IMG/VR virus record: IMGVR_UViG_3300031521_000118
Coordinates: 1 to 45,265 of that record
Strand: one strand, 5' to 3'
Length of the DNA: 45,265 nucleotides
Origin: a virus
The translations under genes were made by a program, and so were the position numbers. Within the stretch, counting starts at the first letter, position 1. Each line of letters opens with the position of its first letter. A model generated the notes under the pieces. The model had not been told where the DNA came from. It worked only from the letters and a program-made list of their open reading frames with translations, and did not search any database. Of the stretch, positions 14,638 through 22,091 are shown one piece after another.

Positions 14638-15048
14638 TCAATCAATATCAATAGAATATTCACCTGCTTCAATCAACCCCTTTTTGTGTAAATCATTGGC
14701 GACTGTTTGTAAATTAGGATAAAAGTTTCTTTCCCAAAATAATGAGTTTTGACCAGCATAACATTCTGGTTTTCCATTTATTTCTTCAAATTTGGCATTA
14801 ACATCTTCGATAGTTGTGTCTAACCACACTTGAAATTTTACACCCATTTCTTCACCATTTATTTCAAATGGAATTTCATCGTTCATTTCTTCTTCTTCAT
14901 ACGCTTCGGCTGGTATAGTAATACGAACAACACCTCTAGACTGACAACCATCTTGTTGCTGAAAAGAATATATTTTACCATAGGTTTCAGAAACCAAATC
15001 ATCCCAATCACCTAAATCAATCATTTTTACATTTTTTACTTTTATCAT
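14638..15048 (-). CDS. Conserved phage hypothetical protein, 136 aa
   Basis: Acidic protein with YSFQQQDGCQSRGVVRITIP at about 28-47 and an EEEEMNDEIPFEINGEEMGV segment (71-90 region). The QQQDGC-RG signature is familiar from hypothetical phage proteins, but I cannot give a function. It carries neither TAG A nor TAG B, and ends SIDID just before the strong hairpin. Confidence 0.78.
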   Translation of the reverse strand: MIKVKNVKMIDLGDWDDLVSETYGKIYSFQQQDGCQSRGVVRITIPAEAYEEEEMNDEIPFEINGEEMGVKFQVWLDTTIEDVNAKFEEINGKPECYAGQNSLFWERNFYPNLQTVANDLHKKGLIEAGEYSIDID

Positions 15049-15066
15049 TTTATTTTTATTTAAAGT

Positions 15067-15639
15067 TTATTCAATTATTTGCGACAGTTTTTGTAATTTT
15101 TCTTTTCTTTCAACTTTTATTGGATCATATTTAATATATCTAATTTCAGAGTCAATATCTAAATTGCTATCATTTATTTCCAATTCTTCTGATGTGAAGA
15201 AAGACTCAACAAAATCAGGGAATGTTTGGTGTGTTTTCTTAACAAATCTGAATGTGTTTTTAAAATTAGTGTGACAATCAAAATATAAATCTATTCTATT
15301 TTTAATAGAAACACCATATGACATTAATAAAACTTTACCTTCTAATTGTGGATTATACTCATCTTCAATTATTTTAACATATGAATAATATTTTTTTATA
15401 TAACTAATATTTTTTATATAAGCATCCTGAAATTGCATATTTCTTGTGCGTATTTGAAGAAACATTTTTCTTAAATTTTCATCTGATAAATAAAAATTGT
15501 TTTTAAATTTACTATTATCTTTAAATTCCACAAAAAACAAATCTTTCATCAATACTGTATTATTAGTATTAATGAAAGCAATTGTAGATTGATAATCAGT
15601 ATTATGCCTACTAAAATATTTGTTATATGATTCTGTCAT
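15067..15639 (-). CDS. TAG B protein, 190 aa, unknown
   Basis: Start MTESYNKYFSRHNTD. The body is Phe/Tyr/Asn-rich; the tail is KVERKEKLQKLSQIIE, a clear TAG B end. FVEFKDNSKFKNNFYLSDEN and LLMSYGVSIKNRIDLYFDCH suggest alpha/beta structure. No family recognised. It is followed at once by the small gene at 15642-15806. Confidence 0.8.
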   Translation of the reverse strand: MTESYNKYFSRHNTDYQSTIAFINTNNTVLMKDLFFVEFKDNSKFKNNFYLSDENLRKMFLQIRTRNMQFQDAYIKNISYIKKYYSYVKIIEDEYNPQLEGKVLLMSYGVSIKNRIDLYFDCHTNFKNTFRFVKKTHQTFPDFVESFFTSEELEINDSNLDIDSEIRYIKYDPIKVERKEKLQKLSQIIE

Positions 15640-15641
15640 AA

Positions 15642-15806
15642 TTATTTATTTGTTATAGAACTTAACAACAATTGCTGCACACGAACAATAGCAAGAGTTA
15701 TTTCACTTTTCCTAATTTCTAATTCGTTTTCTGACATTTCAACACGTGCATCATGACTTTCAAGATATTTTAATCTTACCATCAACTCTTCATATAACTC
15801 TTTCAT
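15642..15806 (-). CDS. Small helical protein, 54 aa
   Basis: ATG 15804-15806 overlaps the end of the upstream gene by 17 bases, and TAA is at 15642-15644. The sequence (MKELYEELMVRLKYLESHDA ... SEITLAIVRVQQLLLS) has a heptad-like pattern of hydrophobic residues and is probably one coiled-coil hairpin. Function unknown. Confidence 0.65.
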   Translation of the reverse strand: MKELYEELMVRLKYLESHDARVEMSENELEIRKSEITLAIVRVQQLLLSSITNK

Positions 15807-16119
15807 TTATTTTTTTAATTTTATCTTTTATTACTTTTTTATATAATTTCCACTTTTTTGTATTTTTCTCAACATCAAACTTACTTATTAATGATGGAAC
15901 AAAATATGTTTTATATCCAACATTGAGTTTTCTTATGATACAAAAATTTTCAAAAATTTCATCACAATCTTTATTATTTTTCTCACAGTACATAATTAAG
16001 TTTAAATACCACTTAGTCAATCTAATATAATTTACAAATGATAAAAAATCTTTATCATATAAAATATTTTTACCTTCAGATTTTAAGGTATCTTTTTCTT
16101 TATTATATAGTGTGTTCAT
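15790..16119 (-). CDS. Unknown 109-aa basic protein
   Basis: Lys-rich protein starting MNTLYNKEKDTLKSEGKNIL. It contains CIIRKLNVGYKTYFVPSLIS in the middle and ends KKVIKDKIKKINERVI, close to TAG B (K-x-K-I-K-K-I-N). Overlaps both neighbours. No family recognised. Confidence 0.78.
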   Translation of the reverse strand: MNTLYNKEKDTLKSEGKNILYDKDFLSFVNYIRLTKWYLNLIMYCEKNNKDCDEIFENFCIIRKLNVGYKTYFVPSLISKFDVEKNTKKWKLYKKVIKDKIKKINERVI

Positions 16120-16385
16120 TTTAATGTTTTGTTTAATCTTTCTAAAATTGCTAACGCTTCATCATATGTTATTGTTCTATCTAACACTATTGATTCATCC
16201 ATTTGCCAATCAATATCTTTATATATTGTAATATTGCTAGCAGTACCTTGGTGTAAATAGTAACTTCTCACCTTATGATCGGCAGTCAATGATATAAACA
16301 CCAAAACAATTAAAACTACCCCAGCAATTGAAGATATAGTTTTCCACAAATTGTTCCAAAAATCCACCATAAAATTTCTCATCAT
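16116..16385 (-). CDS. Single-pass membrane protein, 89 aa
   Basis: One hydrophobic helix at about 18-34 (ISSIAGVVLIVLVFISL) follows a short amphipathic N-terminus. A polar domain (YLHQGTASNITIYKDIDWQM) then ends DEALAILERLNKTLK. Likely inner membrane with the C-terminal part outside or in the periplasm; no function can be assigned. Met2 is an alternative start. Confidence 0.75.
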   Translation of the reverse strand: MMRNFMVDFWNNLWKTISSIAGVVLIVLVFISLTADHKVRSYYLHQGTASNITIYKDIDWQMDESIVLDRTITYDEALAILERLNKTLK

Positions 16386-16389
16386 AATA

Positions 16390-16569
16390 TTATTCTTTTA
16401 TTTTTTTAAAATATAATTTATACTTTTGTTTTTTATCATCAATCAATTCTTCGTCGTTTTCAGATTCCAAATTTTCTATTTCTATTAAGTTTACTATAAT
16501 TTTTCCATAGTTTTCAACTACAAATTCATTCATTTCTAGTTCCGATTCAAAGGTTTTACTGGTTAACAT
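16390..16569 (-). CDS. Small acidic/basic protein, 59 aa
   Basis: ATG 16567-16569, TAA 16390-16392. MLTSKTFESELEMNEFVVEN and an acidic SENDEELIDD stretch precede DDKKQKYKLYFKKIKE, a TAG B-like tail. It fills what would otherwise be a gap between two tightly packed genes. Function unknown. Confidence 0.65.
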   Translation of the reverse strand: MLTSKTFESELEMNEFVVENYGKIIVNLIEIENLESENDEELIDDKKQKYKLYFKKIKE

Positions 16570-16573
16570 AGCA

Positions 16574-16822
16574 TTAGGTTTTACGTGGATCTTGCGAACA
16601 CCACAATTTATACAAATTTATTTTACGCTTCTCAAATCTTGCTTTATTCTGCAATTCTTCTAATGATAACGCTGTCAACACTACATCCAAAGGTATACCA
16701 TTGCTACTACTATCATCAAGATATCTTCCCAAAAACGTATCACCATTTTCAGCCATTTTAATTATTTCTGGATAATCAGGAAAAAGCGACTTCACCTCAT
16801 TAATTAATTCTTGTGTGTACAT
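16574..16822 (-). CDS. Unknown 82-aa protein
   Basis: MYTQELINEVKSLFPDYPEI, a helix, then FLGRYLDDSSSNGIPLDVVL and ALSLEELQNKARFEKRKINL. The gene follows a good host-type promoter (16856-16886) and starts a transcript. LDDSSSNGIPLDVVL resembles a short loop-helix seen in phage hypothetical proteins. Function unknown. Confidence 0.75.
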   Translation of the reverse strand: MYTQELINEVKSLFPDYPEIIKMAENGDTFLGRYLDDSSSNGIPLDVVLTALSLEELQNKARFEKRKINLYKLWCSQDPRKT

Positions 16823-16855
16823 ATTTTTATATTTAAATTTTTATTATTCAACTTA

Positions 16856-16886
16856 CAAAGATAAATAAAAAAAGCGAATTAAACAA
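16856..16886 (-). promoter_or_regulatory. Host-type (Bacteroidetes sigma) promoter
   Basis: Minus strand TTG, 20 bases, then TATCTTTG (16856-16863). This fits the known Bacteroidetes consensus TTTG-N19/20-TAnnTTTG. It lies 34 bases before the ATG at 16822. Confidence 0.65.
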
Positions 16887-16914
16887 CAACTTAGCCTCAA
16901 TTCACCTTTTTTTA
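16866..16914 (-). terminator. Imperfect hairpin, probable terminator
   Basis: Minus strand arm AAAAAAAGGTGAATT pairs with AATTCGCTTTTTTT (one bulge, one G-U), with about 18 bases of loop and a T-run. It ends the 16927-17196 gene and overlaps the host-type promoter of the next. Confidence 0.55.
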
Positions 16915-16926
16915 ACATTTTTTATT

Positions 16927-17196
16927 TTATTTTATTTCATATTCTACCATTTCTTCATATTTTTCTTCTGATAAGAGTTGTAAATAATGTAAATATTCTT
17001 TACTATCAAAATTATATTTTGATGAATCCTTTTTTAAAATTAATTTACTTCTTAAATTTTCAACTGATTCTAAATAATGAATATCACTATTCATTTCATC
17101 TTCTAAATACTCACAGTTTAATTCTGTGAGAATATTATCCAATATGCTTTTTTCTTGTTTTATCAATTCTAAATATTCTTTTTTTAATGTTATCAT
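16927..17196 (-). CDS. Unknown helical 89-aa protein
   Basis: Almost all helix-forming: MITLKKEYLELIKQEKSILD, LTELNCEYLEDEMNSD, EYLHYLQLLSEEKYEEMVEY. Probably a coiled coil. Ends YEIK with no clear TAG B. Function unknown. Confidence 0.75.
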   Translation of the reverse strand: MITLKKEYLELIKQEKSILDNILTELNCEYLEDEMNSDIHYLESVENLRSKLILKKDSSKYNFDSKEYLHYLQLLSEEKYEEMVEYEIK

Positions 17197-17205
17197 TTTA
17201 GTGTT

Positions 17206-17580
17206 TTAATTTTTTATCGCATCATTCACAATTGTGTCTGATTTTAAATTGCTTAATGCGGTTTTAGTGTATTCATTTTCTATTTTCAAATTGCTGTTTT
17301 CTTCAGTCAATTTTTTATTTTTATCGTATAACTTTGTAATCTCATCTTTATATAGAGCTTCAATATTATCTTGCTCCTCATTATCATCTTTTGGATTTAA
17401 CTTATTTATATAATTATACACCATAAAATATATTGTAGCACCAAACCAGCCAATTGCTAAATCAAAATTAATTTTGGTTATACTTTCTATGATTTTAGAT
17501 GTAGTGATTGTTGCGAATGAAATTATTATAGAATAAATTATGGTATATAATTTTTTATTTTTTACTGGTGTGCGTATCAT
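17206..17580 (-). CDS. Two-TM protein with cytoplasmic coiled coil
   Basis: 124 residues: MIRTPVKNKKLYTIIYSIII, hydrophobic segments at about 11-30 and 40-58 (LAIGWFGATIYFMVYNYI), then an acidic heptad-rich coiled coil with YDKNKKLTEENSNLKIENEY (about 84-103). Membrane-anchored scaffold; a spanin-like role is possible but unsupported. The ATG lies inside the end of the 17555-17710 gene. Confidence 0.75.
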   Translation of the reverse strand: MIRTPVKNKKLYTIIYSIIISFATITTSKIIESITKINFDLAIGWFGATIYFMVYNYINKLNPKDDNEEQDNIEALYKDEITKLYDKNKKLTEENSNLKIENEYTKTALSNLKSDTIVNDAIKN

Positions 17581-17710
17581 TGTTTAATTGTTTTAATTTT
17601 TTAATTCTAATATATTTCTCAAGATATTTAATATCTATCGAATCTAAAATATCATCTATTGGATTATATATTTTTGGCATTTTCATTCTCCTAATAATCT
17701 CTCTGCTCAT
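17555..17710 (-). CDS. Short TAG B paralogue, 51 aa (family of four)
   Basis: ATG 17708-17710, TAA 17555-17557. MSREIIRRMKMPKIYNPIDD then ILDSIDIKYLEKYIRIKKLK and QLNND. The last half matches 18014-18244, 18241-18423 and 18413-18706 (LDxhDhKYhEKYIRxKKLKNLN). Too short for many gene finders. Overlaps the next gene by 26 bases. Confidence 0.7.
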   Translation of the reverse strand: MSREIIRRMKMPKIYNPIDDILDSIDIKYLEKYIRIKKLKQLNNDTHTSKK

Positions 17711-17715
17711 ATTGT

Positions 17716-18027
17716 TTAATCATTTTTATTTTTTGTTACAAATTCTATTTTCATATTGTAACATATTGTGATGTGAGTATCATTTATTATTGGATAACAT
17801 TCAGATAGTATTCCGTTTTCTTTTTCACAAATATATTGAATTACTTTTTTATACTCTCTATTCATCAATATATCTTGATATGTTTTATTTTCAGGTGGCA
17901 ATTTCATCCAATCCTCAAAATATTTAAACTTATCACATTCTATATCCATTAAATCTATTTGATGCTTATTATTAATAAAAACACCTTTGTAGTTATCATT
18001 ATTGATAAGCAATTCAATGTTTTTCAT
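17716..18027 (-). CDS. Unknown 103-aa protein
   Basis: MKNIELLINNDNYKGVFINN, YKKVIQYICEKENGILSECY in the middle, ending MKIEFVTKNKND. It sits inside the run of four TAG B paralogues but does not share their motif. Function unknown. Confidence 0.75.
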   Translation of the reverse strand: MKNIELLINNDNYKGVFINNKHQIDLMDIECDKFKYFEDWMKLPPENKTYQDILMNREYKKVIQYICEKENGILSECYPIINDTHITICYNMKIEFVTKNKND

Positions 18028-18244
18028 TATTAAGATTTTTTAGTTTTTTAGTTCTAACATATTGCTCAACTATTTTAAAATCAATATCATCTAATATTTT
18101 CTCTTCTTTAGTTCTAGCATCTTGAGTATAAACTCCCATAACTCTATTTATTTCATCTGTTATATATTTTGTATATTTATCTAATTCATCTTTTGAACTA
18201 AATATATTGTTGAGATTCTCCATATATAAATTATTTTTCATCAA
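18014..18244 (-). CDS. TAG B paralogue, family of four
   Basis: 76 residues, ending ILDDIDFKIVEQYVRTKKLK then NLNNEKH. The N-terminal half (FSSKDELDKYTKYITDEINR) is a separate helix pair. The C-terminal 30 residues align with the three neighbours listed at 17555-17710. Overlaps both neighbours. Confidence 0.78.
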   Translation of the reverse strand: MMKNNLYMENLNNIFSSKDELDKYTKYITDEINRVMGVYTQDARTKEEKILDDIDFKIVEQYVRTKKLKNLNNEKH

Positions 18245-18423
18245 TCCTTATTGATGTTTTTTAGTTTTTCTCTTCTTATATAATTTTCAATATTTTTTAA
18301 TCCAATCTTATTTAAAAATTCTCTATAAAATACTGGATCAACTTTATCAAACATTTTTAATACATAATTACCATATTCATGATCTGTATGAAATGTATCT
18401 TGATATGATTGCTTACGTGACAT
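18241..18423 (-). CDS. TAG B paralogue, family of four
   Basis: 60 residues: MSRKQSYQDTFHTDHEYGNY, then FLNKIGLKNIENYIRREKLK and NINKD. Shares the C-terminal motif of the family. ATGA-coupled downstream. Confidence 0.78.
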   Translation of the reverse strand: MSRKQSYQDTFHTDHEYGNYVLKMFDKVDPVFYREFLNKIGLKNIENYIRREKLKNINKD

Positions 18424-18706
18424 TATTTCTATCTAAATTTTCTAATTTTTTATTCCTAATATATTTTTCAACATATCTTATATCTAATCCATCTAATATT
18501 CTTTTTGTTGAACTATAATTGGGGTTTTTATATCCAGTATCATCATCTCCAAACAAATCAAAATCATCACCATCAAAATTATCATCTACTTCATCGCCAA
18601 TAACATCTTCATCTTCACAAGAAGTAGAATTTTCTTCATCATCAAAGCTACTTGTTATTATTGAATCCCAATAATCCAAATCATCATATACATTATTATA
18701 TTTCAT
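18413..18706 (-). CDS. TAG B paralogue with very acidic N-terminus
   Basis: 97 residues. The first 60 are extremely acidic (DDEENSTSCEDEDVIGDEVD and DNFDGDDFDLFGDDDTGY), like a DNA mimic or a charged shield. The rest is ILDGLDIRYVEKYIRNKKLE and NLDRNNVT, the family motif. A DNA-mimic role is only a guess from composition. Confidence 0.78.
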   Translation of the reverse strand: MKYNNVYDDLDYWDSIITSSFDDEENSTSCEDEDVIGDEVDDNFDGDDFDLFGDDDTGYKNPNYSSTKRILDGLDIRYVEKYIRNKKLENLDRNNVT

Positions 18707-18713
18707 AATTTCA

Positions 18714-18947
18714 TTAAAACATAAATGGTTTATATTCTAGTATTTCTTCTATAAAATATTTAGCATCAACTAAATTAACATTATCATAATTGTTATCTAC
18801 TACACATTTTGAGCACTCCTGAGAATCGATATCTACTTTTGTTTTGTGATGTCCATATTTTCTACCACAACCAGGACAACTTATTTCATCAACAGGAATT
18901 CCATATATTTTATCTATATTATACATATTCTTCAAATCACTATTCAT
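18714..18947 (-). CDS. Zinc-ribbon protein, 77 aa
   Basis: Two Cys pairs, CPGCGRKYGHHK at about 24-35 and CSKCVVDN at about 45-52, make a four-Cys zinc site. It starts MNSDLKNMYNIDKIYGIPVD and ends ILEYKPFMF. Could bind nucleic acid or act as an adaptor. Function unknown. Confidence 0.78.
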   Translation of the reverse strand: MNSDLKNMYNIDKIYGIPVDEISCPGCGRKYGHHKTKVDIDSQECSKCVVDNNYDNVNLVDAKYFIEEILEYKPFMF

Positions 18948-19142
18948 TTAAATAACGTTGACTATGCCATTTTTCACCTCAACTCTAGTTGGACAATTCA
19001 TACCCTTTACTCCAACATGAGTTTTGACTGTAACTAATTCAATATTATCACTAGATAATATTTTTAAATTGTATGCACTCCACAATGCATTATATGTACC
19101 ATCTTCTATATTGACTTTTTCTACTGCAACACTTTTTAACAT
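18948..19142 (-). CDS. Unknown 64-aa protein
   Basis: MLKSVAVEKVNIEDGTYNAL, LKILSSDNIELVTVKTHVGV, CPTRVEVKNGIVNVI: a strand-rich small domain. Packed tightly between two genes. Family not recognised. Confidence 0.72.
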   Translation of the reverse strand: MLKSVAVEKVNIEDGTYNALWSAYNLKILSSDNIELVTVKTHVGVKGMNCPTRVEVKNGIVNVI

Positions 19143-19156
19143 AATACTTATCTTTT

Positions 19157-19441
19157 TTAATAATTATAATCATCAAACATATAATTTGCTGAACCAAATG
19201 GTTCGTCATCTGAGTCTTTATACAAATCAATAATCAATCCAAGCGGATATTCCTCAGAACTTAAGTTAACTTCAACTTTATAATTGTTATAACCCGAGAA
19301 CTTGTTTATAAATGTTTGTATCTTTTTACATAAATTTTCAACACCTCTTTCGAATATCAATGGTGTAGCATAGGACATTTCATTCACTAAAATTGAAAAT
19401 ATACCATTTTCATTTGATTTATAAGTTACTTCATATTTCAT
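19157..19441 (-). CDS. Unknown 94-aa protein
   Basis: Mixed alpha/beta: MKYEVTYKSNENGIFSILVN, ILVNEMSYATPLIFERGVEN, KVEVNLSSEEYPLGLIIDLY, acidic end. No tag of either kind. The ATG overlaps the end of the next gene upstream. Function unknown. Confidence 0.75.
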   Translation of the reverse strand: MKYEVTYKSNENGIFSILVNEMSYATPLIFERGVENLCKKIQTFINKFSGYNNYKVEVNLSSEEYPLGLIIDLYKDSDDEPFGSANYMFDDYNY

Positions 19442-19826
19442 ACCTCTTAATTTTTTTTAATTTTTCTTTTCGTTCTTTTTTTATATTATAATATTTGATT
19501 TCATTGTAGTCAGTACCTATTAATACTGTATTGTAGCCTAAATTGATGTCATAGTATACTTTATCTCCAAACAAATAGCCAACAAACTCAACACCGTCAA
19601 ATGAATTATAATTTGACTTAGACACATAACTATTACAGTGTACTAAAGCAGATAATATATCGCTACCACAGAAAATAATAATGTCTAAATTTGTAGTCAT
19701 TCTAAGAAGTATAGATTCTCTTCTTATTTTAGTTACAATAGTTTCATAATAGTCAGCAGTTGTATATAGATGTGGATATGGATTTGAATTTGAATTTAAA
19801 TCATATTCTTTTTCTACTACTGTCAT
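19431..19826 (-). CDS. TAG B protein, 131 aa
   Basis: MTVVEKEYDLNSNSNPYPHL, strands LRMTTNLDIIIFCGSDILSA, ending YYNIKKERKEKLKKIKRYEI, a textbook TAG B end. First gene of its transcript; a TATATTTG element (19849-19856) lies about 25 bases upstream. Function unknown. Confidence 0.8.
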   Translation of the reverse strand: MTVVEKEYDLNSNSNPYPHLYTTADYYETIVTKIRRESILLRMTTNLDIIIFCGSDILSALVHCNSYVSKSNYNSFDGVEFVGYLFGDKVYYDINLGYNTVLIGTDYNEIKYYNIKKERKEKLKKIKRYEI

Positions 19827-19848
19827 ATATCTTTAATTTTTTCTTATA

Positions 19849-19856
19849 CAAATATA
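19849..19856 (-). promoter_or_regulatory. Host-type -7 element
   Basis: Minus strand TATATTTG fits TAnnTTTG; no good -33 TTTG is seen at the right spacing. Serves the gene at 19431-19826. Confidence 0.4.
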
Positions 19857-19875
19857 GTGATAATTATTTGAATGG

Positions 19876-19908
19876 TTGCTATAATTTGGCTATTTTTTAC
19901 TATCTTTG
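19876..19908 (+). promoter_or_regulatory. Host-type promoter for the plus-strand island
   Basis: TTG at 19876-19878, 22 bases, then TATCTTTG at 19901-19908. The spacing is slightly long. It faces the plus-strand TAG A genes starting at 19984. Confidence 0.45.
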
Positions 19909-19965
19909 TAGTTAAATAATGTTGATATTTTAAACTCAATTAATCAAATGTAATTTATTTTAAAA

Positions 19966-19983
19966 ATTAATATATATACAAGT
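19966..19983 (+). promoter_or_regulatory. Late-type promoter abutting ATG
   Basis: TTAATATATATACAAGT ends at the ATG of 19984. With 19876-19908 it gives the island both promoter classes. Confidence 0.5.
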
Positions 19984-20436
19984 ATGAAACACCTAAAAAG
20001 ATTTGAACATAACTATGCTACTCTAATAGATGCAATTTATGATTGTGAAGATAGACTTATTTTGAAAATGATAGATGCTGGTTATAATGTTAATGAAACT
20101 GATATTATGTGCAGAACACCTTTAATGTGGTGTGCAATAGAAAGAGAAGTTTCTGTTGATGTTACAAAAAAAATTATAGAAAAAGGTGCAAAATTGGATG
20201 TTCAAGATAAAGATGGTTGTACAGCACTGATTAAAGCTGCGGATAGAAGAAATTATCCTGTACTATATGCTTTATTAGATGCTGGAGCAGATTGGAGTTA
20301 TAGAGAAAATTGGACACATCATCCTGATTTTTTTTATTATTTAACTTCTAATGATAAAATACAAATAATAAATATGTATCCAGAAAAATACAAAGATTAT
20401 TTGATGAAAAAAGACGCAGAAAAATATAATCTATGA
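19984..20436 (+). CDS. TAG A ankyrin-repeat protein, 150 aa
   Basis: MKHLKRFE; repeats LILKMIDAGYNVNETDIMCR, TPLMWCAIEREVSVDVTKKI, IEKGAKLDVQDKDGCTALIK, AADRRNYPVLYALLDAGADW (about residues 25-105); cap YPEKYKDYLMKKDAEKYNL. At least three well-formed repeats, better than in most members. Likely a protein-binding scaffold. First gene of the plus-strand island. Confidence 0.92.
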   Translation: MKHLKRFEHNYATLIDAIYDCEDRLILKMIDAGYNVNETDIMCRTPLMWCAIEREVSVDVTKKIIEKGAKLDVQDKDGCTALIKAADRRNYPVLYALLDAGADWSYRENWTHHPDFFYYLTSNDKIQIINMYPEKYKDYLMKKDAEKYNL

Positions 20437-20747
20437 AACATATTAAAAGATTTGAAGATAATAATTCTGTTCCAAAAATTGGAGACTATGTTATTTGTAA
20501 AGTTGAAGGTATTCATTATGGTGACAATGTAATCAATTTTATACAAAGTAGTATTGGTGAAATCACACATATTTTTAGTGACAATAGAATAATTGTAAAA
20601 TATGCAAATATACCACAACAAATAAAAAGATTTTTTTACGATGGTAACAATAATGATCAATTGGTATTTGGAATAAATGATATTGTAAAATTTGGAACAA
20701 AAGAAGAACTAGAATTTATATTAACCACAAATAAATACAATTTATGA
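20433..20747 (+). CDS. TAG A SH3-like protein, NIP subtype
   Basis: 104 residues: MKHIKRFEDNNSVPKIGDYV, VINFIQSSIGEITHIFSDNR, IIVKYANIPQQIKRFFYDG, KEELEFILTTNKYNL. The VGDYV-x-NIG-x-NIP layout is shared with 10589-10918 and 13602-13928 although those are on the other strand 7-10 kb away. Confidence 0.88.
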   Translation: MKHIKRFEDNNSVPKIGDYVICKVEGIHYGDNVINFIQSSIGEITHIFSDNRIIVKYANIPQQIKRFFYDGNNNDQLVFGINDIVKFGTKEELEFILTTNKYNL

Positions 20748-21094
20748 AATATATTAAGAATTTTGAAAATGTAGATGACTTACCACAAGTAGGTGATTAT
20801 ATATTGGTAAAATTTAATTCAAATGTTACTGGTGCATCTATTGAATTTATCGAAAAAACGATAGCAAAGGTTACTGAAACTGACGGAAAATGGTTTAGAT
20901 TTGCATATAAAGATGTACCAGAAAATATAAAAACTTATTTTGCAGATATAGGTTCATATCATAAAGATTATTATGGATATAGATATAGATATAGATATTA
21001 TAGAGGTTTAGAATATCCAGATTATGTTGAAGAATTTGGTAAAACAGAAGAAGAATTAAAATTAAAACTTGATGCAAAAAGATACAATTTATGA
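20744..21094 (+). CDS. TAG A SH3-like protein with Tyr/Arg repeat
   Basis: 116 residues: MKYIKNFENVDDLPQVGDYI, FRFAYKDVPENIKTYFADIG, then a low-complexity YYGYRYRYRYYRG stretch at about 79-91 encoded by a TATAGA microsatellite, then TEEELKLKLDAKRYNL. The repeat is probably prone to length change. Confidence 0.87.
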   Translation: MKYIKNFENVDDLPQVGDYILVKFNSNVTGASIEFIEKTIAKVTETDGKWFRFAYKDVPENIKTYFADIGSYHKDYYGYRYRYRYYRGLEYPDYVEEFGKTEEELKLKLDAKRYNL

Positions 21095-21681
21095 AATATA
21101 TAAAAGAATTTGAAAAATTAAATATACAAGATGTTGTTGATCTGATAACTCACTATGGTGTGACTAGACTTAGAACACTTATAGATTTTGAAAAGGATAT
21201 AAATAAAATTTATATTTTCAAACCTGACAAGACACATAATAGCAACATTTTAATTTTAGCTTGCAAATTTAGAAATTTTTTTCTCATTAAAGAATTGATA
21301 AAATGCGGTGCAGATTTAAATATGGTGGATGGTGAAGGAGACACAGCATTAATTAAAATATTAAAAGCTTACCGATCAGAAATATATACACTTAAAATTG
21401 TCAACCTTTTAGTAGATGCTGGTGCAGATTTGAATGCGCAAGATAGAATAGGAAATACACCATTAATATTATCTCACGATTTAGATATTAGATATATACT
21501 TATTGATGCTGGTGCGGATTGGAATAAAAAAAATCGAGATGGAGAAGATTTCTTAGATATTTTGAATAAATTTGACAATTTTGAAACCATTGATAAAATT
21601 ATAAAAAAATACCCAAAACAATATAAAAATTATCTGTACGTAAAAGAATTAGAAAAATATACAGATAAGTATAATTTATAA
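21091..21681 (+). CDS. TAG A ankyrin-repeat protein, 196 aa
   Basis: MKYIKEFE; repeats LILACKFRNFFLIKELIKCG, ADLNMVDGEGDTALIKILKA, LVDAGADLNAQDRIGNTPLI, ILIDAGADWNKKNRDGEDFL (about 52-155); cap YPKQYKNYLYVKELEKY then TDKYNL. The largest complete ankyrin member. It ends against the minus-strand gene 21676-21822, overlapping it by six bases. Confidence 0.92.
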   Translation: MKYIKEFEKLNIQDVVDLITHYGVTRLRTLIDFEKDINKIYIFKPDKTHNSNILILACKFRNFFLIKELIKCGADLNMVDGEGDTALIKILKAYRSEIYTLKIVNLLVDAGADLNAQDRIGNTPLILSHDLDIRYILIDAGADWNKKNRDGEDFLDILNKFDNFETIDKIIKKYPKQYKNYLYVKELEKYTDKYNL

Positions 21682-21822
21682 TTCCTTCTTCCAAGATTTA
21701 TCTTTTCTGTTATACTCACTTTTATCCACGTAAACTTTGGTTATCATTTTTCTACGTACAATTTGTGCAACGTGTCTAAATGATAAACCATCAATTTCTG
21801 GATATGTACTATTCTTTTTCAT
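21676..21822 (-). CDS. Small basic protein, 48 aa
   Basis: I use ATG 21820-21822 (MKKNSTYPEIDGLSFRHVAQ); the upstream ATG would add a run of Ile and overlap the next gene. YPEIDGLSFRHVAQIVRRKM resembles the LDGLDIRYVEKYIRNKK motif of the 17.5-18.7 kb family. It converges with the ankyrin gene. Confidence 0.6.
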   Translation of the reverse strand: MKKNSTYPEIDGLSFRHVAQIVRRKMITKVYVDKSEYNRKDKSWKKEL

Positions 21823-21839
21823 TATAATTATAATTATAT

Positions 21840-22088
21840 TTAAATGTTGTTCCAAGTATTGTAACATTCAATACACATGTGTTGATTTCTACCAATTTGC
21901 TGCATATAACCTCCGCATTTTTCGCATCTGTTCGATAATGGTATTTCTAAATCCGAAATTTCATTATTTAGTTTTTTTACTATTTCTATTGCGTCCAAGA
22001 TACCTCTATGGTAATCTTCTAACACTCTAACGCCTTCATTTTTAGATGCTAATTTTTCAAGCTCTTGTAAAACTTTTTCTTTATTCAT
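21840..22088 (-). CDS. Zinc-ribbon protein, 82 aa
   Basis: Helical N-terminus (MNKEKVLQELEKLASKNEGV) with ILDAIEIVKKLNNEIS, then CEKCGGYMQQIGRNQHMCIE-C (about 55-75), a four-Cys zinc ribbon. Small phage regulators often look like this, but nothing specific can be said. Confidence 0.8.
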   Translation of the reverse strand: MNKEKVLQELEKLASKNEGVRVLEDYHRGILDAIEIVKKLNNEISDLEIPLSNRCEKCGGYMQQIGRNQHMCIECYNTWNNI

Positions 22089-22091
22089 ATT

